Of a DNA stretch of 64,000 nt, positions 25,204 through 36,373 are shown one piece after another. Where the stretch lies: positions 71,203,578-71,267,577 of the forward strand of contig OW799233.1 in assembly GCA_941918925.1 (NCBI GenBank). Reading direction: 5' to 3'. The DNA comes from Phyto melanocephala. Its lineage: Eukaryota > Arthropoda > Insecta > Diptera > Rhinophoridae. Under the pieces are notes generated by a model. The model worked only from the letters and a program-made list of their open reading frames with translations, searched no databases and was not told the origin of the DNA. The translations under genes were made by a program, and so were the position numbers. Positions within the stretch are counted from its first letter, which is position 1. Each line of letters opens with the position of its first letter.

Positions 25204-26788
25204 TATACCCGCCACCAAAAAAATTGTGGGGTTATATTTATTTTGTCATTCCGTTTGAAACACATCGAAATTTCCACTTTAGACCCAATAAAGTATATAT
25301 ATTCTGAATCGGGGTTTGATTTGATGACGTTCTAGCTATGTCCGTTCGTCTGTTGAAAGCACGATAGAGGTAGCACCGAAAAAACTAGGGGGCTAAAATT
25401 TTGAAAGAATCTTTCTCATACACACGGTTTGTTTGGTATTGAAAATGGGCTAATCGGATTAGTAGCAAGTAGAGAGCGCGTAATGCAAGAGTAGGTCGAA
25501 AAAACAGGGTCCTTCGAACATCGAATAAAATGCAATTGTGTCCAAACGCATAAATGTAGAGTCATGAAACTTCGAATATATATTTCTCGGGTCAAAACAA
25601 TATTTCTTTCCAAAAATTGCTTAAATCTATACATTAGGAAAGGAGTAGCAGATCAAAATGTACGAAAATTTATACCGCGCAGTGTATTTTTCAGTATATT
25701 TATTAATTTAATTTTGCAAACTTTGCTTTTTGGTGAGAGGCTTTATTGTAACGGAAAATCAATGTGACACGCCCACTTTTACGCCCACCTCCCATATAAT
25801 GCTTTATCTCAAATTCATATAATTTCTCTATGAATAAAGATTTTGGAATAATAAAGGACTATATTAAAATATCTAAGTTGTATTCATTAGCAGAAATAAC
25901 TTAGACACGCCTACTATAACGCCGACTTTTCACGTTATCTACTGTCAGTGAAATTTAAAAGCTCATAAAATATAAGAGGTATGATGAAATTTTCTACATA
26001 TATCCTTCTAATCAATGTTATTGTTATGCAAAAAAATGTAGGTGACACGCCCACTTTAACATCTAACTCCCATATAACGGTTTATCTTAAATTCATGTAA
26101 TTTCTCTATTGACAAGGTTTTTTGCAAAATAAAGAAATATATTAAAATATCTAAGTTTCATTTATTATTTATTGACACGCCTACTTTAACGCCTACTTTC
26201 ATTGAAAGACTAAATGTACGAAAACATTTTACTAGCATATCGAAGTTATAAAGGGTGGTTAAATTTTAAGGGCCGATGTTGATTTTAAATAAAACACAAA
26301 TTATTTAGGAAATTAATATTATTTCTTTTTACAATGATAATATTTGTATGGTTCAATTATGTATGGAACAAAATATCGACCAATTCGATTCTCCCGATTG
26401 TGGACGAATTTGAACGATTATGTCGACCAAAATAATCAGGAAGTGCACAAAATGCATTTTGATTTGAACGCTCATTTTAATAAAAAAAACCTGAATAATG
26501 TTAACGCGTTGCTTACTTGCGTACCTTTCTACTGTTCAAATTGAGTTATTCTGAGATTGAGAAATGTCAAATGAAAAAAAAAATTTTTTTGTTGTTAAGA
26601 TGTGGTTCACCTTCAATATGGGCCCTTAAAATTTAACCACCCTCTACAAAGAAAGTGATACATATTTTATTATAAAGAGATTATTCCATAGCGATTAACA
26701 AAATAATAAATATTGTGCTTTAAATGTACACAAAATTGGTGGTGGGTATAAAAGATTCGGCATAGCCGAATATAGTGCTCTTACTTGT
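25204..26788 (+). mobile_element. Family B Helentron-like element (CCACC type)
   Basis: It starts TTATACCCGCCACC and ends GGTGGTGGGTATAAAAGA, hairpin TTCGGCATAGCCGAA and ATATAGTGCTCTTACTTGT. The block GTCATTCCGTTTGAAACACA, CCCAATAAAGTATATATATTC and CTATGTCCGTTCGTCTG parallels family A. The interior carries repeated GACACGCCCACTTT / CGCCTACTTT motifs. A mariner-type MITE occupies 26251-26644. Confidence 0.75.
26251..26644. mobile_element. Mariner-type MITE in family B
   Basis: Inverted ends AAGGGTGGTTAAATTTTAAG and its inverse CTTAAAATTTAACCACCCTC, with TA on both sides (26249-26250, 26645-26646). Longer relatives at 34549-35250 and 42063-42669 keep part of a helix-turn-helix frame. Confidence 0.75.
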
Positions 26789-26870
26789 TATTTTTAAAGT
26801 ATGAAATGGTTTTTGTATGCATTGGGATTGTTACTGTTTTGTTATTAGCAAATAACAGGCAGGATCGCCA

Positions 26871-27279
26871 TGTGAAGGTTGAGACTCTTATAAATAAAAG
26901 AAAGTCTAGCAATAATGCTGTTTTATCTATTATGAATTTAAGTCTGTTTTTATTTAGTAAATGCTGGTTCTTATATACTACTTCAAATCTTACTTATCGT
27001 CTAGTATTGAGTGATTTCAATATCACTCAATATGTCTTAAGTTTCAGTGTTGGTCATGGATTTTGTACTAGCCAAACAAAGGAATATTATTACCTTTAGT
27101 CAAATGGGTCACTTGACATTCTATTTGTTTGCCTGCGATTAGTCAAGTACCACTGTAAGGGTAACTTTACACTTTCATTAAATGTTTATTGCTAATGTCG
27201 CGCTACAAAATTCATAACGGTATGTACTATTGTTGGGTATTATAATGGTATGCAGTGTACACCTGTGTGGTACCCTACA
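26871..27279 (-). repeat. Gypsy 5' LTR, 409 bp
   Basis: On the minus strand it begins TGTAGGG at 27279 and ends CTTCACA at 26871, next to the primer-binding-like TGGCGATCCTGCC. TG...CA ends and the outer AGAG duplication define it. The same TGGCGATCCTGC follows a second LTR-like end at 31780. Confidence 0.75.
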
Positions 27280-27283
27280 AGAG

Positions 27284-27995
27284 TGATAAGTTGGGTATGG
27301 CGTGCAGTAAAGGTCTTAAAGGCACTTGTTAAAGGTGGAAAAAACTCGGTGACGAAATTTAATTAATATTTAAGTGTCTCAGAGTTTAATGAGTCGGAAT
27401 TATTTTTGTGTAAAATGGCTCGGCGTGATTGTTTTTCCTAGAAATATTTACAACTACAGCTTAATAAACCTGTGTCGAAATCAAGTGTTGTTTACAAACT
27501 TATCGCTTATTTGACTGAGGATGATTTAATTAGACTCTTAGAACGTATCAAAAAGACTTATTTTTTAAATAACACAATAGAGCCAATCATTCTACCTAGA
27601 GGACACAAACTAACGAACCTTATTGCAATGCAGTATCATGAGGATTTTAAACATCAAAATCAAGAATCAATATGCGCTGCCATAAACAAAAATATTTGGA
27701 TTCCGATTCTAAGGCAATTGATTAGGTATGCTAAAGCGATATGTCAATTATGCAAAAATCTAGGCGCGGTTCCAAAAACCCCTTTGATGGGTTAGAATCC
27801 GGCTTTTACCTTTTACAAGACCATTTTCTTAAACTGGCGTTGCTTCTATGGGCCCGTTTTTGGTGTCAGTAGGGCGAAAAACCGAGAAAAAATGCGTTGA
27901 TCTCTTTATATATTGAATATGAATTCTATGCCAACCCATAAATAGGCGCTCAAGCGAAAGATCTAAGCATCGTTCGTGAAACATTGTAAACGAGT
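27284..27995 (+). pseudogene. BEL/Pao integrase part, continuation after the gypsy insertion
   Basis: Reading resumes with ISWVWRAVKVLKALVKGG just after the AGAG duplication. 27472-27795 is an open stretch with LPRGHKLTNLIAMQYHEDF and AICQLCKN, the H-H-C-C zinc finger of BEL integrase, then PKTPLMG. Beyond a stop at 27793 degraded catalytic-core text continues to about 27995 (IGAQAKDLSIVRETL). The BEL ends abruptly where the Penelope-like element begins. Confidence 0.8.
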
Positions 27996-28109
27996 GAAGA
28001 TTTTATACTTTAAGTTTATTGAATTGTATTTTAAACTTTTATTTTGTATTAGTTGAGCTTGAGGTCAAACAAATAAGTAAAAAAAAGTCTTTGTTTTTTT
28101 TTTTTTTTT

Positions 28110-28157
28110 CAATTTTCGATATTTCGCCTGCCATCGGTTGGCATCATCAGGAAACTT
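28110..28157 (-). ncRNA. Hammerhead ribozyme motif, Penelope-like element 1
   Basis: Minus strand: CTGATGA core at the start, stem II GCC...GGC, then GAAA, a minimal stem III (AUAU), C at the cleavage position, and stem I formed by AAGTTTC and GAAAATT with one mismatch. This is the layout of minimal type I hammerheads reported in Penelope-like retroelements. One extra base sits between CTGATGA and stem II. Confidence 0.65.
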
Positions 28158-28362
28158 AAATTATACAAAAATATATAAACGAATTGTAATAAAAAACAAC
28201 AAATCAATATAAATTTAACCACTGGATAAATTATTACATAAATATCTAGATACACTTACAATGAGAATAATAGATAAACGTATACTGTCAACATTTAATA
28301 TTAAACTTATTACATATTATTTCCCCTTGTTTATAATTTGTCTATAGTTCTGTGCACGGTTA

Positions 28363-28675
28363 AGGCCATGACTGACTATCCTACAAAGTCGTGCGATTAT
28401 GTCAAATAAAAATCTGATAGTTTTCTGTCCTACATGAAAAAATCGCAACAAAATGTGTTATTGGATGCCACACTGTCATACTTGCTTAGAAAAAGCAACT
28501 CTGATCGCACAGAAACTATTATTTTATGAAAATTTCCAAAAGATTATCAAATCGGACACACTTGTCAAAAAATCTGTCACACATGTGCACTTAGTGTCCA
28601 CACTATCACACTTTCTGAACACACATACAATTTTTGACATATCGAACGACTAAATCTGATAGTCAGTCATGGCCT
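28363..28675. mobile_element. Harbinger-like MITE with TTA target duplication
   Basis: Ends AGGCCATGACTGACTATC and the inverse GATAGTCAGTCATGGCCT; flanks TTA (28360-28362) and TTA (28676-28678). A 3-bp TWA duplication with short GGCC-rich ends fits PIF/Harbinger. 313 bp, non-coding. Its insertion point is exact because the Penelope frame closes across it. Confidence 0.8.
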
Positions 28676-28810
28676 TTATCAATGTCACTCTTAAAGCCAA
28701 TTCTCTTCTCTTGCGGTATATTAATAATATGAAGCATTTCCAATGTGAGTTGTATGTTGTAGTTGTTTTCAGTTTGCAAAATTGTTACATTATTTAAGTC
28801 TGGTGCAGGG

Positions 28811-29774
28811 AAGGAAAGTGGCTTTTATGATTTTGTACCAAAAAAAAAAGGCCATGACGGTACCATTTTTTTAATATTTATTAATAAAAATATAAACTTA
28901 ACAAAAATGTGTATAAAAATCCAGTTTACAATAAAAAATATTAAATATAAGATTTATAGGTACATACGTAGAGATCGGTTATTTAACAAATTTTATTTAT
29001 TAAATACTTTTAGATTAAAAAGTTTCTCTTATTTTAAAATTAAAGCAACAAGTATTTGTTGTTGACTTTAATAAATCTTTCGTTTGTATCAAATTTGAAA
29101 CGTAGAAACGTGTAGTCTATTTCTTTCCATTGTTTTAATTAGGTTTTGAAAAGAAGTTGGCCGAGGAATGTGGAATAGACAGAATTCCTTTTACAATTCT
29201 TCAAATATCTGGGAACATGAACTCATTTAATTCATTTTTCATCTGTAATGCTTTAGACCAAAAACAGGAAATATTTGAATCTTTGTGTGATCTAAATTCA
29301 ATCACATCGGATAGTGCTCTGTATTGCTTCAAAGTTTGTTTGTTCGTGTGGAAACATTTTCACCAGAAGAGGTACTATTGAATTTGTTTCTTCCATAATA
29401 ACTTTTTCTGGAGTAAACTTATCGAACCATTTTAGTACTTCATTATTAAAGTCCACCTTACATGCTTTCGAATCATAAGTAAAATAAAATACATACTTAT
29501 AACAACAACCAAGCCGCATTCATGTACCAGGTGGTGCCAAATTAGCAAGTGATTTTTGTAAGAAGTTTGCAATAGTGTACTAGGCAGATTTTGTTTTTGC
29601 AGACTTGACACCAACTGGTACATGAATTCGCTTTGACAACAGCATTGCAACAAAAACAGAGAAGCTGACAGTATAAAAGAAAACACACAAACAAAATTAA
29701 ATAGAACATGGACAAATTTTTAAATTGTACCAAGTAGCTCGCGGTAGTACCACGGTACCAACAAGTTATTTAAT
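28811..29774. other. Unassigned stretch with two overlapping small frames
   Basis: 29157-29381 (plus, 74 codons) and 29298-29519 (minus, 73 codons) overlap on opposite strands. Neither has a motif I recognise. An inverted pair of CAACTGGTACATGAATTCG-like sequence (about 29610) and TTCATGTACCAGGTGGTG (29518) lies at its right. It may be a decayed transposon interior. No function is proposed. Confidence 0.3.
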
Positions 29775-29831
29775 AGTGACATTGATAACTGTGCACAGAA
29801 CTATAGACAAATTATAAACAAGGGGAAATAA
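29775..29831 (+). pseudogene. Penelope-like element 2, extreme C-terminus
   Basis: Plus strand reads SDIDNCAQNYRQIINKGK and stop at 29829-29831, almost identical to the end of element 1 but in the opposite orientation. Upstream coding and a downstream hammerhead were not recognised, so it is a short fragment. Confidence 0.65.
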
Positions 29832-30230
29832 TATGTAATTAGCAGAGAACTGCAATGAGCACCCGTATTTATGATTTATGATACTCGCCTTAAAACGAGT
29901 TGCGGTGTAGTTAATACAGCCTATTGCTTTTACATGTACTCGCCAGGCTCGTAAGAAATTGTGTTTGCAACATACGAGCCAAAGACTATAAAGATGTTGC
30001 ACTGCCATACAAAGTTGTGCCGGTGCTAATTTCTATGTGCGATTTTTCATAAATCCCAATTTGTGTTATACACATTGAGAGAATTCCAATAAGTGAGAGT
30101 AAGAAAACAAAAAGAGAACAAGTTCTCAACAAAAACAAATTATATGTTATGGACTGTTTATGTATGTGTGTAAATATTACCAAGCGTGTTGCCCAGCAAA
30201 TACGCAGGCTTGATTTCAAATTAATACTAA
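29832..30230. other. No gene seen
   Basis: AT-rich DNA between the Penelope fragment and the Helitron; frames on the minus strand have no motif. Confidence 0.4.
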
Positions 30231-30974
30231 TCTATATATATAAAAGTGAAACTCTGTGTGTGTGTGTGTGTTAGCTATAGACTCCGAAACTGTAAAACCG
30301 ATTGGGCTCAATCTTTGGTAAGTTGTTGTACACATACCAGGGAGTGTTTATGGGTCGAAAAAACTGGGCGGGGCCACGCCCATCAAAATAAGTTATCAGT
30401 TTTAGCTACTTGCACTTGACCGATTTTTCTGAAACTTTGCACACATATCGAGCTATCATGACTTAATAGTTTTGTGATAAGAAAAGTGGGCGGGGCCACG
30501 CCCCTAAAAAAGTTTTAATTTTGAGGTACTTGCACTGGACCGATTTTTCTGAAACTTTGCACACATACTAAGCTGTCATAACCATATAAATTCGCGATTA
30601 GAAAAGTGGGCAGGGCCGCGCCCATAAAAAAAGGTTATAATTTTGATGTACTTGCACCAGACCGATTTTTTTGAAACTATGCACACATATCGAGCTGTCA
30701 TGACTAAATAATCTCGTGATTAGAAAAGTTGGCAGTGCCACGCCCATAAAAAATATGAACCATTTTGAGGTACTTGCACTGGACAGATTATTCTGAAACT
30801 TTGCACACATATCGAGCTGCCATGACTAAATAATTTCGTGATTAGAAAAGTGGACAATGCCACGCCCATAAAAAAAATTATAATTTTTAGGTTTTTGCAC
30901 TTGATATTCAATTAAAATTCAGAATGCATTTCCATTCATTAAGGGGCGTAGCAACGCGCGCCGGGATTGGCTAG
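30231..30974 (+). mobile_element. Non-autonomous Helitron, 744 bp
   Basis: It begins TCTATATATATAAAAGTG after A (30230) and ends GGCGTAGCAACGCGCGCC, GGGATTGG, CTAG, followed by T (30975). TC...CTRR termini, insertion between A and T, and the GC-rich palindrome near the 3' end are Helitron hallmarks. Inside, about five copies of a ~120-bp unit repeat (motifs GTGGGCGGGGCCACGCCC and CTGAAACTTTGCACACATA). A short TG microsatellite follows the 5' end. No Rep/helicase gene. Confidence 0.9.
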
Positions 30975-31360
30975 TTAAATATATAATGTAATCAAGCTCT
31001 CTCCTGGACGATTAACATTTGGAAATCATTTATATGTAACTGCTTTATCAGTAAAAAAAGTCACATTTTATATTAACTTTAGTCTTAGTTAGCAAAAAAA
31101 TGTTTGATATATAGTAAAATATAACCACCTGAATTTAAAAACTTAACGTCATGTTTGCTGGGATATGCAATTCAATACATTGATATGAACAAATGTTGTA
31201 AAAGGAAGAATTTTTGTATTAATATTAACTATATGTACATAATTTGTAGTGCATCTATACTTAGTTAAGGCACTGTAGCAATGTAAGTCTTATGTATATT
31301 TACTCTAAGTTAAATTGACATTGAACTTGAAATTCAATTAATTTCTTGTTTACAATAAGT
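30975..31360. other. No gene seen
   Basis: AT-rich sequence after the Helitron. Nothing recognised. Confidence 0.4.
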
Positions 31361-31361
31361 A

Positions 31362-31510
31362 TTCTTAATGAATTAAAATTATAATTTTGTTTTGTTTGTT
31401 TGGTCAGCATAAATTAATATTAATGCTTTTTGTAATGAACTGTTGGGATAGGAATAATGTAATATAAATGTTTGCGTATTAATTGTTTTCACGTGCAACA
31501 AATATTTGGT
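31362..31510 (+). repeat. Left arm of a ~150-bp inverted repeat (partner 33345-33490)
   Basis: The sequence with TTTGTTTGGTCAGCATAAA and CTGTTGGGATAGGAATAATG recurs inverted at 33345-33490. The arms enclose an LTR-element leader, a Penelope fragment and a family A stub. It may be an LTR segment duplicated in inversion. Confidence 0.6.
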
Positions 31511-31769
31511 AGCTAAAAGAAAAAAATTGTCAATATTGCAAATTCCCGTGGGAACAGCCAATTCAATATTGATTTGTTGCTGTGCCATATTAATACAATA
31601 AATTAGTATATAAGTTGTAAATTTTTAAAAATAAAATTACAATTTATCGAACAGCTAGAAACTAAACAGCTTTTTTTAAATTCTCAATTAAATCGGCACT
31701 GTTGGGTGCTGAAGTAAAACGACTGCAGAGCTTAGTAAATACTGAACCTTTCCTTCCTCCTTATTATAT

Positions 31770-32005
31770 AAACCCATCACATGGCGATCCTGCGAATCTA
31801 AATAGAACTCAAATTTTTTGAGGATCCTGCTAATATAAATAGAGGTCAAATTTTTTGAGGATCCTGCCAATCTTAATAGAACATAAATTTTTTTTGAGGA
31901 TCTTTCCAGTCTAAATATAACTCAAACAGAATTGAAATTTTTTGGAAGATCCTGCCGATCTAAATTCTGATTTGTACAAGGTTTGAATATATTTTAAAAA
32001 TTAAA
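31770..32005 (+). other. LTR end, primer-binding-like site and leader of a second gypsy-type element
   Basis: ...CCCATCACA followed by TGGCGATCCTGC (31780 onward) duplicates the LTR-end/primer-site junction of the gypsy at 26.87 kb. Downstream, GAGGATCCTGCYAATCTAAATAGA-like units repeat about four times (31800-31965), a leader minisatellite. TATATAAA at about 31760 may be the LTR TATA box. The LTR start was not located. Confidence 0.5.
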
Positions 32006-32250
32006 TGACTCAAAAAGAGGTAGATGAAATTTTCGAAAAGTGGAAAAAATTTCTGAATGAGGAATACGTTCCAGAAGGAGAAATAGTTGAGGAAACACCC
32101 ACATATACACCTACACCAAAGTCTGCTGGACCTAATCCAATAACTATGGAGCAATATCAGGCCAGACAGAGGAACCAAAAACAACAATTGCAAGATTTTA
32201 GAAACCAAATAACAGAAATAAAAAAGAAAAAGGAAGGAAAAAAGCTATAA
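32005..32250 (+). CDS. Small gag-like ORF of an LTR element
   Basis: 81 codons from ATG at 32005, following the primer-binding-like leader. The protein is highly charged and lacks cysteine: MTQKEVDEIFEKWKKFL at the start, a Pro/Thr-rich middle (residues about 34-48), then a Gln- and Lys-rich helix. After the stop the same coiled, Lys/Gln-rich character continues in another frame to about 32390 (LIQQLIELRKTGW), suggesting a frameshifted or truncated gag. Position and composition support a retrotransposon gag start, but no capsid or zinc-knuckle motif is visible. It could be an unrelated small ORF. Confidence 0.4.
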   Translation: MTQKEVDEIFEKWKKFLNEEYVPEGEIVEETPTYTPTPKSAGPNPITMEQYQARQRNQKQQLQDFRNQITEIKKKKEGKKL

Positions 32251-32419
32251 CTTCAAAAAGCCTGCAAGGACCTACAGCGCATTATCAGCATCAGTAAGGA
32301 AAAGCAGAAACAAAGATTAATCCAACAACTAATAGAACTTAGAAAGACCGGTTGGAGAAACTATAGATATATACAAAAAAAAAATATATAAAAAATATAA
32401 TATGTAATATAAAATTAAA

Positions 32420-33130
32420 TTGCACTATAAACAGTTGTTTTTTGTATTGAGCTTGAGATCACTTTCTTTTATAAAAAATAGTTTTAATTTTATTTTCCAA
32501 TATTTCGCTACCACATTGGGAAGCTTCTTCAGGGAAAGTTTTAACAATTTTCAACAATTAACAATTAAAATATTAGAATTGTTCAAAAAACAAATTTTTT
32601 TAAAAAAGGCGGGAAAAATTGTTTTTTGTTTACATTTAAAACAACAAACGAAAAGTCAAATACATACATATATCACAAAAAATATTTTTGTCAACAATTT
32701 TACAATTTTTTAAAAAAGGCGGGAAAACTATTTTTGTAAACATATAAAATATTATACAAAACAAAAAATTCATATTAATTCACATATAAAATATTACAAA
32801 TTACAAAAACTGTTTAAATATTATAACAAACAAAAAATACAGATATATAAAATATTACATTAAAACTAACTAACTAAAAAACTAACATAATTCTAGACCT
32901 TATTAACTAATAGCCTATAGTTTTGTGCAACATTAGCTGTGTCTGTTTTATAATTAATTCTTTGTGTATATGGTACTTTTATAATTTGTAACATTTCCAA
33001 TTAATATCTACGTCTGTAATTAATTTCTATATTTAAAATTGTTGTATTTTTAAAATCGGGATAATGATTCGAATCAGTGCAGTGTAATGATAATGCAGTT
33101 TTTTGTGCAGTTGTTGTGTTCCTGTTTTTA
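32420..33130 (-). pseudogene. Penelope-like element 3, endonuclease C-terminus and 3' end
   Basis: Minus strand from about 33130: TALSLHCTDSNHYPDFKNT, then ILNIEINYRRR, a shift, LEMLQIIKVPYTQRINYKTD and ANVAQNYRLLVNKV (about 32900). This is the C-terminal tail of the Penelope GIY-YIG endonuclease domain. About 350 bp of A-rich 3' region follow, then a hammerhead motif at 32492-32538 and the terminal-like GATCTCAAGCTCAA near 32445, as in element 1. The upstream catalytic part is cut off by a family A insertion at 33126-33338. Confidence 0.75.
32492..32538 (-). ncRNA. Hammerhead ribozyme motif, Penelope-like element 3
   Basis: Minus strand: stem I TTTCC / GGAAA, core CTGAAGA, stem II GCTTCC...GGTAGC with one mismatch, GAAA, stem III AUAU, then U at the cleavage position. 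CUGANGA is permitted in natural hammerheads. An extra A precedes stem II. Confidence 0.55.
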
Positions 33131-33338
33131 TACCCTTCACACAGTGAACAAGTAAGAGCGCTATATTTGGCCGTGCCGAATCTTATATACCCTTCACAAC
33201 TTGTAGTCATGCAATAACAGTAGTTTGTATCACCATTCATCCCATATGAAATACGTCCATATATATAAAAAACATACATATATAAAAACATCCCGTTGTA
33301 AAATTATAAATTTACGATGTATGTTAAAAAAAAAAATT
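33126..33338 (-). repeat. Family A minus copy in a 5' stub
   Basis: TTATACCCTTCACACAGTGA (a plus-strand 5' terminus) is followed at once by ACAAGTAAGAGCGC and the minus-strand 3' hairpin region; the copy stops at the A-tract near 33338. Same stub-to-copy junction as at 5533/5534 and 63062. Confidence 0.65.
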
Positions 33339-33344
33339 ATATTT

Positions 33345-33490
33345 GTTGCACGTGAAAACAATTAATACGCAAACGTTCATATTACATTATTCCTATCCCA
33401 ACAGTTCATTACAAAAAGTTTTAATGTTCATTTATGCTGACCAAACAAACAAAACAAAATTATAATTTTAATTCATTAATACTACATTTA
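33345..33490 (-). repeat. Right arm of inverted repeat (partner 31362-31510)
   Basis: Inverse of 31362-31510 with small differences. Confidence 0.6.
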
Positions 33491-34404
33491 CACCTACACA
33501 AAATCTAGTACTTAAGGGATTTTGAGCGAAATCTACCAGATTTCCCATACAAAATGAAATCTACTTCGCCACTAGATTTTGGCAAAATCTACTTAAAATC
33601 TAGTACTACTTCGTGATGCAACTGTGGTTTTTATTAAATTGTACTAAAATATACTACGCTGCACACAGAAAAATTCAATCATAATATATAAGGTGGTTGC
33701 AGTTGCTTGTGCAATTAAGCTTTAAGCACACAATACACCAGCATGGTGGTACAAAATTCAATTTTTACCCAAAATTTGTGTGGAAAAGTGTGTAATGAAT
33801 AACGAAAAAAACGTGTTTGGATGAAGAAATGGCTATAAGTTGGCATTCGTATTTAATATATTGTATTTTTTGATGTTTATGCCTTGACGATTTAACTTTT
33901 ATGAGCTAACTTTACAACACACGGCTAAATCATGCCGGTACAATAAAAAAATATCAAACTATTTTTGATAAAGCACCATCAGCTGGTACAATCTCACCAC
34001 AAACTCATATACGGTCAATCAGCTGGCACAATCACTTGATTACACAATTATTATGGTGTTGTGTATGGGCCCTATAAGTCAGGCCACAAATACACTTTGA
34101 CTCATTGTGGCAAATGGATAATATTGTGATAAAAGTACCGACAGTTTTAACTCTAAGAATGTGCCAATAGAACTTACCTTAGGTCGATATTTCATAGGTT
34201 ACATAGCGCAATATATTGCATAAAATGCCGAATGGATATAATTAAACCTTTCCAAAAATGCTTATCCATACAAAAAACTATGAAAATAAAAAAGATCTCG
34301 GAGGGTGAACATAACCCTCTGACTTGTTTTTCGCAATATGTAAAATTTAAATCAAAATATTCGAAAATCTTTTTTTCAAGAACATATGTATATGAAATTA
34401 TAAA
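33491..34404. other. No gene seen; short AAAATCTAGTAC repeats
   Basis: AAAATCTAGTACT occurs near 33500 and 33594 with an inverted ACTAGATTTTG between. Otherwise AT-rich, no coding signal. Confidence 0.4.
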
Positions 34405-36373
34405 ACAAGTAAGAGCACTATATTCGGCTGTGCCGAATCTTTTATACCCACCACCAATTTTGTGTACATTTAAAGCACAATATTTATTATTTTGTTAATC
34501 GCTATGGAATAATCTCTTTATAATAAAATATGTATCACTTTCCTTGTAAAGGGTGGTTAAATTTTAAGGACCCATGTTGAAGGTGAACTACACCTAGTCT
34601 TTAAATTTGTTTTCTGCATTTCACTTGGCATTTCTCAATCTCAAACTTACTCATGTCCATGTTGAAGGTGAACTACACCTAGTCTTTAAATTTGTTTTCT
34701 GCATTTCACTTGACATTTCTCAATCTCAAACTTACTCAATTTAGTCCGTGGAAAAATACGCAAATGAGCAACGCTTTAAAGTTATTCAGGTTTTTTATAA
34801 AAATGGGCGTGCAAATCAAAATGCATTTTGTGCAGTTCGTAATTCTTTTGATCAACATAATCGTTCAAATTCGTCCATAATCAGGAGAATTGTAAAAATT
34901 ATTTAAATTTCTGCAAAACAGGTCTGTATAAAATGCTAGAAAATCTATGAATGCCTTCTTAGTTCGTTGAATGAGAACCATTGCTGTTTTTTGCGATAGT
35001 GTGGCAAAATAGCAGTCAATCTCGACTCATCATCATGCCCAACAATTGAGCATCAACATTGTCAGTGAAAATTTGGACCATCAGATAGAGGAGTGGTGCC
35101 AAGGATAGGGGGGCTATATGGTCGATATTTTGTTAAATACATAATTGAACCATACAAATATTATAATTACAAAAAGAAATAATGATAATATCCTAAATAA
35201 TTTGTGTTTTATTTAAATTCAACATCGGTCTTTAAAATTTAACCACCCTTTATAACTTCGATATGCTACTAAAATGCTTTTGTAAATGTAGTCTTTCAAT
35301 TAAAGTGGGCGTTAAAGTAGGCGTGTCAATAAAGTTTCTGCTAATAAATACAACTTAGATATTTCAATATAGTCCTTTATTTTTCCAAAATGTTTATTAA
35401 TAGAGAAATTATATGAATTGTAGGTAAAACGTTATATGGGAGGTGGGCGTAAAAGTAGGCGTGGCACCTTAATTTTCTGGCACAGTAATGACATTGCCTA
35501 GGGGGATCTACGTTGTAAATTTTGTCATCATACCTCTAATTTTGGCGGTTTTATGAGCTTTTAAAATTTATTAACGGTAGATAACGTGAAAAGTGGGCGT
35601 TATAGTAGGCGTGTCAAAGTTATTTTTGCGAATGAGTACAACTTAGATCTTTCAATATAGCCCTTTATTATTCCAAAATCTTTATTAATAGAGAAATTAT
35701 ATTAATTTTAGGTAAAACGTTATATGGGAGGTGGGCGTAAAAGTGGGCGTGGCACATTGATTTTCCGTTACAAGAAAGCGTCTTACCAAAAAGCAAAGTG
35801 TGCAAAATTTCAAAGTCGTACATTCAATTTTGTTGCTTTTATGACGTTTTTGTTTTTAAATATACCGAAAAATACACTGTGCGGTATAAATTTTCGTACA
35901 TTTTGATCGATAACTCCTTTCCTAATGCATAGGTTTAGACAATTTTCGGGGAAAAATACTTTTTTTACTCAGCAAATATAATTTCGAAGTTTCATGAGTC
36001 TACGTTAATGCGTTTGGACACAATTCCATTTTATTCGATGTTTGAAGGACACGGTTTTTTCGACCTACTCGTGCTTTTCGAGCTATAACTCTCTTCCTAA
36101 TATTCCGATTTAGCCCATTTTCAATACCAAACAAACCTTGTCTATAGGAAAGATTCTGGCAAAATTTGAACCCCCTAGCTTTTTCGGTGCGACCTCTATC
36201 GTGCTTTCAACAGACGGACAGACGGACTGACGGACATAGCTAGATCGTCATTAAATCAAACCCTGATTCAGAATATATATACTTTATGGGGTCTAAAATG
36301 GATATTTCGATGTGTTACAAACGGAATGACAAAATGAATATACCCCCACCATTTTTTTGGTGGCGGGTATAAA
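34405..36373 (-). mobile_element. Family B element, about 1.97 kb, with a mariner relic
   Basis: Minus orientation: 3' end ACAAGTAAGAGCAC with hairpin TTCGGCTGTGCCGAA at the left, 5' end GGTGGCGGGTATAA at the right, preceded by GTCTGTCCGTC-type tract (inverted CAGACGGACAGACGG). The interior has repeated AGGTGGGCGTAAAAGTGGGCG units. 34549-35250 is a mariner-type insert with TA flanks; within it an ~85-bp unit (TGTTGAAGGTGAACTACACC) is tandemly doubled. Confidence 0.75.
34549..35250 (+). mobile_element. Internally deleted mariner relic in family B
   Basis: Ends AAGGGTGGTTAAATTTTAAG / inverse, TA on both sides (34547-34548, 35251-35252). A short frame resembling the helix-turn-helix of mariner transposases is present but broken; the copy at 42210-42330 reads it cleanly as DFYKNGRSNQNAFCALRDSF and onward. 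Confidence 0.65.

Larger units (their letters stand above)
20061..27279 (-). mobile_element. Gypsy-type LTR retrotransposon inserted in the BEL element
   Basis: The insertion starts TGTGAAGG (20061) and ends CCCTACA (27279), flanked by AGAG on both sides (20057-20060, 27280-27283). Removing it and one AGAG restores the BEL frame. The element reads on the minus strand: 5' LTR at the right, then a primer-binding-like TGGCGATCCTGCC immediately inside (about 26858-26870), protease/RT, RNase H and the start of integrase. Nested inside are a LINE, one family A and one family B copy. It is inactive. Confidence 0.85.
28000..28810 (-). pseudogene. Penelope-like element 1, 3' end with endonuclease C-terminus
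   Basis: On the minus strand, text such as TLEMLHIINIPQEKRIGFKSDID (28800-28680) and DNRAQNYRQIINKGK with a stop (28360-28310) is the C-terminal end of a Penelope-like reverse transcriptase/GIY-YIG endonuclease protein. A Harbinger-like MITE splits it; excising the MITE and one TTA restores the frame. The 3' region contains a hammerhead motif (28110-28157) and ends with ACCTCAAGCTCAA near 28050, also found in the other Penelope-like copies. The catalytic part is missing. Confidence 0.7.

Noticed and set aside
29157..29519. Two opposing small ORFs considered as a host exon or transposon gene
   Set aside because: No recognisable motif, no convincing splice signals, and overlap on opposite strands; left as unassigned.
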